DNA of 64,000 bases from Hyposmocoma kahamanoa (Eukaryota > Arthropoda > Insecta > Lepidoptera > Cosmopterigidae): positions 5,995,039 through 6,059,038 of the forward strand of contig NW_020654422.1 in assembly GCF_003589595.1 (NCBI RefSeq), written 5' to 3'. The notes below the pieces were generated by a model. It was not told where the DNA came from, did no database searches, and saw nothing but the letters and a program-made list of their open reading frames with translations. This document shows positions 46,276 to 56,948 of the stretch, in pieces. Each line of letters starts with the position of its first letter. Position 1 is the stretch's first letter. The translations under genes were made by a program, and so were the position numbers.

Positions 46276-46869
46276 TTATGTACAAGTCTTTTTAAACAAT
46301 TTTTATATAAAACAAAGGTATTGATGCTACATTGTTTAAAACCACCATGGTGGTAAATTCTGTACAAGTAACTTATTATATCAAACTTTTCCAATCAACC
46401 TCATGGCACAAAAGTAAATATCAGTGAATAAACATACTTCCCTTACAATAGCCAAGAAGGCGCAAGACGAAATAAATTCGATTCTTGTTCACACGATTAT
46501 TTAAAGGTTATACAATACAGTCAATAAGGCTGGTTTCGGTTATTTACTCTTGAATCGTTTCATAGTCACGCCTTTCGCCCGTGTTTACTGTTGTGCGGAA
46601 TTCCATGTGGATCATCCGCGCGCGTACAACTCGTGCGTGACGTTAGTAATGCTTTGAAACCTATGAGAAGGGAGAGAAATACACATTAATCATTGCATCC
46701 TTGGTAGTGGTTTCGTAACAACAACTCGCGGCGCGACCCGCACTGTTCAGCGGTCGGCGTTCTCTCGGTATCGATATGTTTTGTTATTGCACCGCAGGCA
46801 AATTATTGGAACTCTGTTCACGTAATAAATGTTCCCTTGCTCATTACATTAACCAACGCCCTAAATAAT
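46276..46869. other. No gene recognised; GC-rich patch
   Basis: 46550-46790 is GC-rich with several CG-rich words (CGCGCGCGTACAACTCGTGC, CTCGCGGCGCGACCC). There is no long ORF. It could be regulatory or an unclassified repeat. Confidence 0.35.
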
Positions 46870-47022
46870 GAGGCAGTAAGAAATGAAACTATTTTTCCTG
46901 ATTTAAATCGCGTATAACAAAGTATACGCTGTTTGTTTGAAAAAAACAAATATACGCGATTTAAATCTGGAAAAATAGTTTCATGTCCTATGTGTAACAA
47001 TCGCGAAAACCTAAGAACTCGA
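46870..47022 (+). repeat. Family F fold-back repeat, complete
   Basis: Arms GAAACTATTTTTCCTGATTT and AAATCTGGAAAAATAGTTTC face each other, with AAATCGCGTATA / TATACGCGATTT inside. The closing block is AACAATCGCGAAAACCTAAG. Confidence 0.87.
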
Positions 47023-47256
47023 AATGAACCAAAGCAGTAATGAATTTAGTTTATTAGGAATTTCTGTGGACCTAAATTGAAATTGAACCAAACATATGGA
47101 GTAAATAACAGTAACTTCTAACAGGGAAAGCGTAGAATTAATTACTTTGGAAAAAATATATAGTATTAAAAATATACATTGTGAAAATACGATTCAGTTA
47201 TAAACCTTTAGATATTAATAAAACATTAATATTTGTAGGAAATAATATACGTAATC

Positions 47257-47386
47257 ATAGGAAACGAAACTATTTTTCCGGATAAAATCGCGTATATTTG
47301 TTTTTTCAAACAAACCTATTTAAATCCGGAGAAATAGCTTTATTTCCTACGTGTAACAATCGCGAAAACCTAAGAACTCGATAATA
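47257..47386 (+). repeat. Family F fold-back repeat
   Basis: GAAACTATTTTTCCGGATAA, GCGTATATTTGTTTTTTCAA, then the shortened second arm ATTTAAATCCGGAGAAATAG and the closing block. It is about 240 bp from the previous copy in the same orientation. Confidence 0.85.
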
Positions 47387-47634
47387 TACGTAATCCTTTT
47401 TTATATGGATATTATGGGGAAATCCAAAACCATAGAAGATTCAAGGAAACCGTCTTAGGAACCGTTAAGTCTTTATTTGTGAAAACAATTTTGGCATAGT
47501 CAATTTTTTGGTCAAGCGGGAGTTGTCCATAAAAATGAATAAAATTGTTTTTGTGCTGATCGACTCAATTTTATGAAGGGATTATTTCACTGTAAGGGTC
47601 TAATCGTCGAATCCAGGTTATTGCACGTCACCTA

Positions 47635-47690
47635 CTTTCCGTTAATCGACTTCAATAAAACTTGGCACATGTATGTAATATCCAATAAAG
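47635..47690 (+). repeat. Family G fragment
   Basis: CTTTCCGTTAATCGACTTCA and ATAAAACTTGGCACATGTAT correspond to the internal text near 358-400. Confidence 0.55.
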
Positions 47691-48129
47691 TAAAATGTTA
47701 TGGTGACCTAGAGCTGATTTGTTGATGGAAACAGCAGACCATTTAAACCATTTATTTTCACATACATTAAGTAATTACATAACAAAACTAAGATTGACAG
47801 ATTACTTACAAATGAAAAAATAAATGAAATTAATATATACATTAAATGGTTTGTGTGTACAGTCTCGGCATTTACTGAGCGGCAGAAGTCGCTTAGCACT
47901 GGTTTTCAGCCTGCCCCTTGCCACTGGTTTTCAGTCTGCCCAGACCGATGTGAGGAACTCCTCAACAGTGTACAGCAGCTACCGTGCGTTTAGGCTCATA
48001 TTTTTCGTTTTGACGTTGACGAGGACTTCCATATTATGCGTTTCAGTTATGGCTGAGAAGACCACGATAACGAAAGTGAAAGTGGAGCTAACAAATAAGT
48101 TTGGTCTTGTGTAATAAAAAAGTTATAGG
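47691..48129. other. No gene recognised
   Basis: The 96-codon plus frame at 47824-48114 has hydrophobic stretches but no recognisable family. An internal doublet (GCACTGGTTTTCAGCCTGCC / CCACTGGTTTTCAGTCTGCC at about 47897-47941) is a short tandem duplication. Confidence 0.35.
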
Positions 48130-48425
48130 GATTATATCCTTATAGGGAATCTAAAATTTCATGGTCAGTTAGGGGTATTTTTGGATTCAATGCAATAGGT
48201 TACGTAAGTATAAATCTTTTTGGCTACTTTACGTGAAGGGTCTCTCAGAATAATATTTATGTCCCCGTTACGTCCAATCCAATCCTCAATTCCAAATCGT
48301 ACTTTTGCGGCACTAGAGTGGTCACACTCCACTAACAGATGAATCGGGTCTTATATTCTTTTACAATATTCGCAGAGGGGTGAGGCTTTGATTTGATACC
48401 TATCAAGTGCTACAATTTATTTGGT
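48130..48425 (-). pseudogene. LINE C-terminal zinc-knuckle fragment
   Basis: The minus reading gives CEYCKRI(stop)DPIHLLVECDHS, a C-x2-C ... H-x4-C cluster like that near the C-terminus of several insect LINE proteins. It is followed by IEDWIGRNGDINIILRDPSR and KVAKKIYTYVTYCIE, then a stop. One nonsense codon is visible. Confidence 0.65.
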
Positions 48426-49340
48426 GGAATATGACCAGGGGGAATCAGAACCTTACGATAACTCAGTTGTCGTCCGATTCGATTTGATATCAAACGATTT
48501 ATTTTCACTTTTATTCACAACACCCGACTCGAACATCAAACTGTCGTATTCGAAACCGAACCGAAATTACGTCACTCCCGTACGATTGCTCAAACTTCTC
48601 GACCGGCAAAGGCTACAAACGTTATTCAGAACACAGTTATCGAATGAAGGTTACCTAAGGTCCTATTGTTTACAGAGCAAGAACTAATATGGAAATCTCT
48701 TATTATTTTAAATAAAGTCTGGATTTTGTTCAATTGTATTAATTTATTTTAATGCATTCCTATATTTCAGGTCTTTAAAGTCTTAATAATGTATATAAAA
48801 GGATTTTCATTTTTCTTATAATCTATTTCACCGACTAACTCCGTAAACGCTGTTCGACAGGGATATAGTATTCGAATCCGAATCGAACGTTTAACTGAAT
48901 AGCTCGGATAGCGCCATTCGATTCGAGAAAGGTATCCAATAATATATAATATATTATATAGGTATCCAAAAATATCGAAGAGTTCTGAATCGGGGTCCAG
49001 ATCTTATTCTGAATGCTGACATAAGAAATTCCTTACAGAGACCCATACCATCAAAATTACTTCGCTTGTTTCCAATTTTTAAGTTTTGAGCTACACCCTA
49101 ACAGGGTACATGTATTGTAAATTTTATAATATACTTTACATGTGTACAGCACTTATTTGAATTGTTTGTCAAGGTTGTAAGCTGTCACGGAGGATGACTG
49201 GCATCCCTAACCCAGATTTTTTCTAGTATGGGAAGTCAGTGGTCATTTACCTTAGAATTATTTGCACAGCCTTATATTTTGCACCTTGTTCAATTTTACT
49301 TATCTATTCTGTAATCAGGCCTTGCTAAATAAACTATTAT
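48426..49340. other. No gene recognised
   Basis: An 88-codon plus frame (48421-48687) has no recognisable domain. ATTCGAATCCGAATCGAAC near 48872 and related words suggest a MITE remnant, but no paired ends were found. Confidence 0.3.
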
Positions 49341-49344
49341 TATT

Positions 49345-49965
49345 ATTACGGGATTTTTAGTGCATTTAATGGGTGTCGATAAAAGCAGTGTGGGCCGCAT
49401 TGGCAACACACTACCTGTCTATTGCTTGTTAAGGTAGCGGCGTACAATTAATGTCGTCCAGATTATAACGGCCTTTTGAATTTTGTATACTAGGGTTGTC
49501 GGAAGGTCCAGCTTATCCAAACGTTGCTACCAGATCGGCCTAATCTCTTCTAATCTAGTTTTTCGTACTTTTTCAGCTTTTCCTCGGTGTATCCCTTCAG
49601 GTTGTGCGTGTTGGGTATACCGATATCTAGCAGCCATGTGGCGCCTCTCGCGTTCTCTCCACATATGGTCTATTATATATAATAGGCCTATCCGTCAGGA
49701 CTAATCTGTCTATACATATACAATACAGCTGATGAATGCCATTGTCCAATACTGACTTGAGTTGATAGAGCCAGTAAGGTACACTGTTTTCATTGAGCAG
49801 ACCAAATTTCAGTGCCAGAGCTTGGTGGATAATTATAGCTACATCATTATGACGCCCTGTGTAATCTTGACTGGCAAGCGCCTGACACGCACCTGTAATA
49901 TACCTTATAGTTTCCGTGGCTTGGTGACATCGTCGACATCGACCATCTTCCACTTCCGCCTTTAC
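49345..49965 (-). pseudogene. R2/R4-clade LINE C-terminus, copy B
   Basis: The minus reading gives CRRCHQATETIRYITGAC (CCHC cluster with His replaced by Tyr), RHNDVAIIIHQALALKFGLL, then DRLVLTDRPIIYNRP (start of the restriction-like endonuclease core) and, after stops, TTLVYKIQKAVIIWTTLIVR RYL near 49440-49500. The order matches the C-terminal region of LINEs that use a restriction-like endonuclease. The 3' end runs into TAA repeats at about 49333-49347. Confidence 0.75.
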
Positions 49966-50600
49966 GATATTATTATTATTATTGCTGTTGCTGTTGCTCA
50001 GCTTTTTTTTGTAGCTGGTTTGAACCACACGGACCGAAATATGTGGACGGTGGTGATGATGGTGGTGATGCGTAACAAAAGCTTATTTCGTCCTCATTCA
50101 TCTGCAAGAACCTTCTAACAATGCGACAAGCATTAAGGATGGCTGCCTTCTGTAACAAGCGGTATATGTTTGGTGCGAGATTCAGGGAATGCAATGACTT
50201 GTGTACCTGTTTCTGAATGTTTTAGTTCTGTGTATTTAGAGAGTTTTCTGATATTGTAGACTGTAAGTTGTGGGTGAAAAATCCGGTTTTGTCAATCTTG
50301 TTTACTAGCGTGATGTCTGGTCTATTGCAGTGGATGGTTCGGTTAGTCAGAATGGCTCGATCAAAATATAATTTAGTTGTATCATTTTCAAGTACGGTTT
50401 CAGGTGTGTATTGATAATAAGACTTTATGGTTTCCAAAAACTTCTGCCGTTCGGTTTTCTTTTGATGGATGATATTAGCTACTTGATCTTGTCTATGTTT
50501 TTAGTCTGTCTGAGCTATTGCTTTACATGCACCTGTGATATGCTGGATGGTTTCAGGGGAGCTATTGCATTTTCTACAATTGTCTGAGGTCAGCGTCTTT
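49966..50600 (-). pseudogene. R2/R4-clade LINE C-terminus, copy A
   Basis: The minus reading gives CRKCNSSPETIQHITGAC, a canonical C-x2-C-x8-H-x4-C cluster. A stop (TAA) follows in AQTD-stop-KHRQDQVANIIHQK, then ETVLENDTTKLYFDRAIL and NRPDITLVNK (PD of the endonuclease core). It ends with NIYRLLQKAAILNACRIVRR FLQ. A microsatellite-like stretch (TTATTATT / GCTGTTGCTG, plus strand) separates it from copy B. The CCHC motif is intact, unlike copy B. Confidence 0.78.
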
Positions 50601-50619
50601 GTAATATATTTTTTATTAT

Positions 50620-51260
50620 TATTATATATACAAATAATAAATAAATACAATTTTTTTTATTGTTTTTTTAATTTATTCAATTTCAAAAACATTAACTATT
50701 TTATTACATTAACGCTAGGTAAAAACTTAATGGTTTAACCAGCTAGCGATGAGCTAACATCGGTCGGTACCTAAATTAGCTTACTACTTACTAAAATACA
50801 AATAATATATTACGATTAAGAGAGCTAAATACAAATAAAATGAAAAATTACATTACGACCCAAGATAGTACTTCTTTAAAATAGCTTTGCATTTCCTGAC
50901 ATCACCCTCAATTGCATCTGGTACTGTGCCTGGAAGATCGTTTAAAGTTTTTGGCAGCATGCAGTCCGACCTGCGCATTCCATAAACGTTATTGTAACCC
51001 GGCAACGAAAATGTGGGCATATATGAAAGCGAGCGCAACTGTTCAGTGCGCATTCGTTTTCGCAGATTGTTTTTCGCAGATGCATAGTTATCCTTAAATT
51101 TTAATTTTACGTTGAAAGGAACAATTAATTTTAACAAGGATAACTGCAATTTATAGATATTGTCCAAGAAGGTAAGATAAGTGCGCCCGTCATACATAAG
51201 CCATAGTTTATTATGGAATCGGCAAGAGACATATAAATCATTCAATAATACACAGTACAT
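50620..51260 (-). pseudogene. Probable LINE C-terminal ORF and 3' UTR
   Basis: A 135-residue minus frame (50853-51260) ends ...GMRRSDCMLPKTLNDLP, then a charged stretch and KCKAILKKYYLGS-stop. The spacing of a basic residue pair, a LPKTLNDLP-like motif and a terminal Leu-Lys-Lys-Tyr resembles C-termini of CR1/Jockey LINEs. An AT-rich 3' region with TATTTATTTATTATT-like repeats follows. The hairpin AATACACAGTA / TACTGTGTATT (51247-51257, 51274-51284) marks the 5' border. A host gene cannot be excluded. Confidence 0.45.
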
Positions 51261-51317
51261 AAAATACTTTATTTACTGTGTATTATAATGTTAAAATACG
51301 TACAATCTACGTCTTCC

Positions 51318-51515
51318 AGCTGATATGATGATGAAGTACATGTTTCCTCACAATGTTTTCCTCCACCGAGAAGCTCATGTTATATTTCAAATTAAATTTT
51401 GCAAATAAATTCTGAAAAACTTAAGAGGTGCGAGCCCATATTCGAACCCACAACCCTCTACTTAATAGGCGATATTTCAAACCATTCGGCTATTACGGCT
51501 ATTTTGTATAGGAAT
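51318..51515 (-). mobile_element. SINE-E, partial
   Basis: TGTTTCCTCACAATGTTTTC and CCGAGAAGCTCATGTTA correspond to the middle part of 24845-25150. The tRNA-like head is at the right (complement TAGCCGTAATAGCCGAATGG and GGGTTCGAATATGGGCTCG). Confidence 0.68.
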
Positions 51516-53204
51516 AATTTATGAACTGTTCTTCACAGAAGTAAAGCTATTTCGTCATAATACCAAAGATTAGCGCGCAATGATCAACGTAATTACTTAA
51601 TCAATTCATTTTAAAAATTCTATTTTTCTATTGAAAAAATAGAGTTAACTTCCTGTACTCAACCTTTTCCCGTACATATCTATCATGTCATACATATCAT
51701 GGCGCGAACGAACAACCGCAGCTAATTAAAGCGTTTTTCTTCCGCGAGATACTTTTCTCAGTGTATATTGACACAATCCCCGAAGCAAGCAGAGACAGCA
51801 CGCAGAACATGGTGCATGTACAACACAGAACCAGGTTTTGTGTTCTTTCCTATCATTTTACGAACTATTCCCAGTCTTTCTATTCGGTAGTAGTTTGTTA
51901 TCCCACTAAGGCAAAGTATCAACCAAAATTCTTATTTTTTTCAACACCGTCCACGACATTTGTTTCAAAATAAACGCTGCTTATATATTTCGCAATTTGG
52001 CAATAACGAATCGAATGTCGCCTGCACATCGCAAATGAATGTGGTTTTATAATAAATTGATTGTTATGTTATTTAGTAGGAGTATGTTGCCTAGTGAAAA
52101 AAACTTATAAAGTCCTTAGTTCTCATTAAGTCAGAGCCGCGTTCTGTGGCCTAAAAAGCCTCCCCTTGGAGGAAGTTCATACCAGTTGGCTGGGCGTAAA
52201 ATGATAGACTACGTGGTTTACTTGGGTGGTAAAAGGTCTGTGAAATTAACGATATAACTCAATTAGCTTCTGCTGTAAAATTTTTTTTGCACAAAATGTT
52301 AAGTACTAAAGAAAATTTACGCCTCTTAATAACAGACTTAACATAAAATGAGATTCGCAAACAAAAATCTTGATGATAATAAAATCACAGCTCAAAAAAA
52401 AAACTGCTCGAAATCTTTTTAAGCTCTCGGTGTAGAACCAAAGGTACATAACACGTAAGTTTTCAATTTTTCAATTTACAAGGTTTAAATACGAGTATTC
52501 TTCAACAACGGCACAGTCGGCCGGGATTTGACTTAGATTCAAATTCATTTAGATTCATGAACCGGCGAATCATACGCACCGTATGGGTATAATTAAACCG
52601 TTTCAGGACAAAAACACAACCAATATTTCTGTGGATCACACCCCACGTTAGTGATCCCGTGTGTCAGATCGAGATACTTCTATTTTCACGATACCATATT
52701 ACGAGGGATGGTACTCGTAAATGCCACAAAAAAATATCCTCGACAGCAACCAATCCAATATCGCAGTGTCAGGTTTATTCGTAAGAATAGTCCTGCCGTT
52801 GATAACGGATTGATCCCGATAGATTGTGTTGTGGTGGTTTTAGAGTATTGGCTTCGGTGAATACTTGTAATGCATCCTCTATTTCATCCACATATATATT
52901 ACATACATATGTATTCGTCCACAAAGCGAGCTTTTGATGAGTTGTGCACTGCTTGGTAGCTGAGGAAATAATTGTTAAGTAATAATGTGAGTAGCAGAGA
53001 ATCGAGAGTTCTAGCACAAGTAAAACACATGTCCTGGGGTAGATAAAAACGAATGTGTCACATCAGAGTGCCAGGTCGTTTTGTTCTCGACTTATCAAGT
53101 ATCCGTGCCGCTAAAAATTATGCCATTTTCTTATCGGAACCTGTTTGGTTCACCTTGATGATACAAACTTGATTTTACACAACCATCATTGACTAATTAT
53201 ACAG
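51516..53204. other. No gene recognised
   Basis: Small frames at 51761-51973 and 52651-53017 overlap on opposite strands and match nothing known to me. Confidence 0.35.
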
Positions 53205-53470
53205 ATACAAATGCGCGTCCGTGAAACGCGCGATTGCATAGATGCAAGCGCGCGACTGCATCGATATAAACGCCCGATTGCATCGATACAAACGCTCGAT
53301 TGCTTCGATGCAATGGCCTATAAATTCCAAGTGTAGCGATTAGAAGTGTAGTGATTGCAACGCGTGTAAAGGTAAACGATAAGCGACTGCATCGCGACTG
53401 CATCGCTACTGCATCGCTACTGCATCGCGTTTGCATCGCTGCTAAAAGTCGCCGTGTGTAACCGCTCTTA
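53205..53470. repeat. Element with 22-bp and 11-bp tandem repeats
   Basis: Four units of about 22 bp (like CGATTGCATCGATACAAACG) at 53227-53314, then five units of exactly 11 bp (GCGACTGCATC / GCTACTGCATC) at 53382-53436. The right end is AAAAGTCGCCGTGTGTAACC. Both arrays share the core TGCATCG. A fragment without the arrays is at 28998-29075. The 79-codon Cys/Ser-rich minus frame here is a repeat product. Confidence 0.85.
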
Positions 53471-53773
53471 ATTGTAATTGAATAGCAAAGACTTTGAACT
53501 ACAGATAAACAACGCTGTAAAAGACTACCACGCTTCTCTATTTTCCTTGTAAATTACACTGTCGTCGTCGCCCCTAGCAATTCACATTCATTACAGGGAC
53601 CATGTAAGAGGCAGGTATACTACATTGTTTGGTTTTTAATTTACTTTAATTAATTGACATTTACTAATCATATCAATTATTCCCGATTGCATGCTGTAAA
53701 AAACACGAATGGACATGATATAAAGTACCTTCAAGCAAATTTAAAGTAGCTTCAGACAATTCTCTCATTCAAT
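53471..53773. other. No gene recognised
   Basis: Short AT-rich gap. Confidence 0.35.
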
Positions 53774-54011
53774 TTTTTTAAATATAATATCAAGTGACGG
53801 GACGAACAAGTCGTGCGCCTGGTGGTAAACGACACGCCTATCCATAACAGTTGTAGTGCCATTCTGAGCTTTAAATCGCAAAGATGATATGGTCAAAGCC
53901 ACTGCGTCCGTCACCCTGACACATAATTTGACAAGTCTCATGTGCCTGTAATTTCACCAATACCCTTAACCTTCTAAACCGGAACGCAGTAATGCTCACA
54001 TTACTGCTTGT
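53774..54011 (-). repeat. Family S2 repeat, 5'-truncated
   Basis: TATAATATCAAGTGACGGGA to CAGTAATGCTCACATTACTG. Confidence 0.86.
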
Positions 54012-54907
54012 CCAGTCCTATGTACCAACTTAAAATGCTATCTTTTAGATTAGAGTAACGATTACGCGTAATATAATCTATTTCGTATTTTATTTAAGAA
54101 TAATAAAGTATCATAATTATGGAAATCAAACAAGTTTCTCGGATATGTTTTGTTTTTCATACAAACAAACTTTCGGCTCTTTACAGGTCCCATGGTCAAG
54201 GCAGACTAATAATCATAATTAACCTTTTCACAAAATGTTAAAGTTATCGCTTTATTTCGTAAATTTTTCGACTTGTGGTTCTTCTATAATATTCTGTAAT
54301 TAGTTAATTAATAACAAGAAATGGTAGTGCCGGCGTGTGCCTGTAGGTGGTTGTCTGCCGTGCGAGGAATTATGTGAATTCAGTCAGGGACGGTGGACTG
54401 CCGCCTTTAGATGTCACAGATCAAGCACTATACTATATTGCTGACAGATGTCTTTGTTTACTCAAAGCGTAGTCGAGTAAATTTCCCAGGCAAATTTATC
54501 TACTCTGAACAACAAATAAAATTCAGCTAGGAATCGACTTAATGAACTGTAAAATAAATGTTATATATAACCTCGATGATTTCGCTAACTTCTTTTTGTA
54601 AAATACTACCATCGCTAACGCAAAAAACATTACCATCTGCTTTTATATAAATGTCATATAGTTATATAGTTATGGTATTAATACCAAACATTTCTGTTTA
54701 TGTAACTACGATGCATTTTTATACGTACAAACACAAGAGTTCGGTGAAAAATTGTCATTACTAAGGACATAAAGTTTTATGGGTATAGCTCTGCACAGAT
54801 TTCTTGTATGCATCCCATCTCCCGCTTACCTCTTTCATTGGTCACGCTTCAGAGTTTGGCGCAGGTGCATTGGCCGCATTCTGCTGTACGTTCTTGTTAA
54901 AATTTCA
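54012..54907. other. No gene recognised; family F-like border
   Basis: 54155-54205 contains CTCTTTACAGGTCCCATGGT, also present at 58300-58316 and 60380-60405 next to family F-type text. The remainder is AT-rich. Confidence 0.4.
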
Positions 54908-54992
54908 AGTAGGGCAGATTTCGGTCAGACCGAAGGAATTTTTCTTTGTGTTCGATGTTTGTATTAATAATTATAACAAATTAGTGGAGTAA
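54908..54992 (+). mobile_element. SINE-B, headless fragment
   Basis: GACCGAAGGAATTTTTCTTT and TTCGATGTTTGTATTAATAA with ACAAATTAGTGGAGTAAT match the SINE-B body at 17507-17567. The tRNA-like head is missing or unreadable. Confidence 0.75.
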
Positions 54993-55383
54993 TATCAGTA
55001 AAATATCATAATATTCATTAAATTCAATGATTCATACAGTATTATTATATTTTGTTTCCAGTTTATTATCTCCCTATCCTATACTTGGTTCTGTGGTCTC
55101 AGCTAGGAACTTATTAGGTAAATGTCTGTGTTTTATAAATACTTAGTAGATGTAAATTTTAAATTAAAAAAAAAATTGTTTAAGCACTTTGTTTAAAATA
55201 TGAAACGTTGTGTTCACGTCTAGAAGGATACACTCTTCTCGCCTTATAATGTTAACCAATCACTTTCATATTATTTAAAAATTTGAATCCAGCTTTGCGA
55301 ACCGATATAAAAACACTTAGCTGAATTTTATTTATTGTACAGAGAAGAATAAATATTGTTGTATTTTTAGAAAATGCAACAAT
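54993..55383. other. No gene recognised
   Basis: AT-rich. Confidence 0.3.
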
Positions 55384-55486
55384 ATCTTCGGGATTTAAAG
55401 CTCTGAGTGGCACTGCAATTGGACGGACGTGTCGCGTACCACCAGGTACAGGACTTGTTTCATTCCGTCATTTGCTATCATAAAAA
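55384..55486 (+). repeat. Family S2 repeat, 3' third only
   Basis: GGGATTTAAAGCTCTGAGTG to TTGCTATCATAAAAAC. Confidence 0.82.
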
Positions 55487-56579
55487 CATTTCCGTAATGA
55501 TACTTCCTTTGCGTCACTACTATTCACCGTAAGTAGAGTTGATACGCGATGAATTCAATGTTGTTCACTGCTACCTTCAAAGACTATTATTGTAAGTAGG
55601 GTATCTATTATTCCACTCGTATTCATTTAATAAATTGATTAATTAATGTTGCAATAAATTAACTAATAGTTCTTATTAGCTAAGTGCTTCACTTCATTGA
55701 ATCATAATTACTATTGTAGTGGAAGCCTATATTGGAAACGTAATTAATTTTCATCGCTTCGTGCGCGTGCATGCTGCTATGTTTATATGGAGTTACCATT
55801 TTTGTCTTATTATACTATGCCATAAAAGAGCTTAATATTGACCCCCCAAGTAAATTGACTTTACACAAAACTAGAATTCAGAAAAAGCATTTAGCGCACC
55901 CAAGATTCGCCGACCAAGTCCAAGATCAGTAAATCCATGTACGCTTTAAGTAAAACAAATGTTAATGGTTATTACCCTATTATAATAGAAAGGAATAACC
56001 ATTCCACACCATTACAATGGTCGATGCTAATCATGTAATTTAATTTTTAAATTTTAAGGATATTTTCTGTACATAAAAACATGTTAAAACCTGCTAAATA
56101 TATGCCTGCTAAGCGGTGAGTGTTGCACGGCAGATGTATAAAGCGTGTTCAGTTAGTTATGAACCATTCAATAGTATACTCATTTTAGTAGGTGATAGAA
56201 CATGTTGGAACTCCATTAGGCTTATCATTACAATTATTATCGATAGCAGTCAAGTCACATGCTGCGTTAATATAAAAAAATAGTAATTACCCCGTATTTT
56301 AGGAATAATTCTGTTCTTTGAAATGTATTATTGCCAAAAATATAGTTTTTTCATGGCAAAAAACTGAAAAACATTGAAAAATAAACATACTAGAATTAAA
56401 GAGGCACTATTTAAGCAAAAATATTGGGACTAAACGAAATAACTACAAAAATAAATTAATAAATAACCGATGTTGATGGATGGCCACGGGAAACGACGTT
56501 TATCAATTTTTTTTAATGTTCGACTTTTTTTCGCATTAATTTTTCACGTACCTTTAAAATGTTTTTTACTTACCACGGG
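55487..56579. other. No gene recognised
   Basis: AT-rich with no ORF above the noise. Confidence 0.35.
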
Positions 56580-56706
56580 CCCGTTGGATCGTTAAATAGA
56601 CACCCAAGGCTCCATATAGACCGCATTGGGAAACTTGGGCTTAAATCTTCTCTTTGGAGGAGATCCCTGCCCAATAGTGGAACGTACAGTAGGTTGGTGA
56701 AGGTAT
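56580..56706 (+). mobile_element. LINE/SINE 3' tail, RTE-like
   Basis: GACCGCATTGGGAAACTTGG, TTTGGAGGAGATCCCTGCCC and AATAGTGGAACGTACAGTAG: this is the common 3'-end phrase 'GGAGGAG-CC-GCCCA-AGTGG-ACGT' of RTE-type elements in Lepidoptera (from general knowledge). No coding part is present. Confidence 0.65.
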
Positions 56707-56907
56707 GACTTAATAAAGATGCCATACCTAAGTAATTATGAAAAATTGTCTTAAGGCATTGTATTACTTTATTGCGATGTGAAAAATTTCCATAACGTTT
56801 ATATTTAACCTAAAATCGCGCCTTTGTTCCCTAGGTGGAATTTATTAGACCATGTTACGATATACACAATAAGATACTAATTTACTTGTAACTGACGTAC
56901 TTTTAAT

Positions 56908-56948
56908 ATTGGAAATAAAACTATTCTTTCGGATCTAAATTGCGTATA
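56908..56948 (+). repeat. Family F repeat, left part of a split copy
   Basis: TTGGAAATAAAACTATTCTT and TCGGATCTAAATTGCGTATA follow the left arm of family F up to the TA where the maT element starts. Confidence 0.8.

Noticed and set aside
46550..46790. GC-rich patch as a TMTC exon or alternative promoter
   Set aside because: No open frame matches TMTC, and there is no core-promoter signal that I can support.
47824..48114. 96-codon ORF with hydrophobic stretches, possibly a receptor exon
   Set aside because: It has no family resemblance, contains an internal short duplication and lacks convincing splice sites.
53197..53436. 79-codon Cys/Ser-rich minus ORF that resembles a small secreted peptide
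   Set aside because: It is a direct product of the 11/22-bp tandem repeats and has no signal peptide.
53227..53436. Possible CRISPR-like array
   Set aside because: The units are contiguous with no spacers, and the setting is an insect genome.
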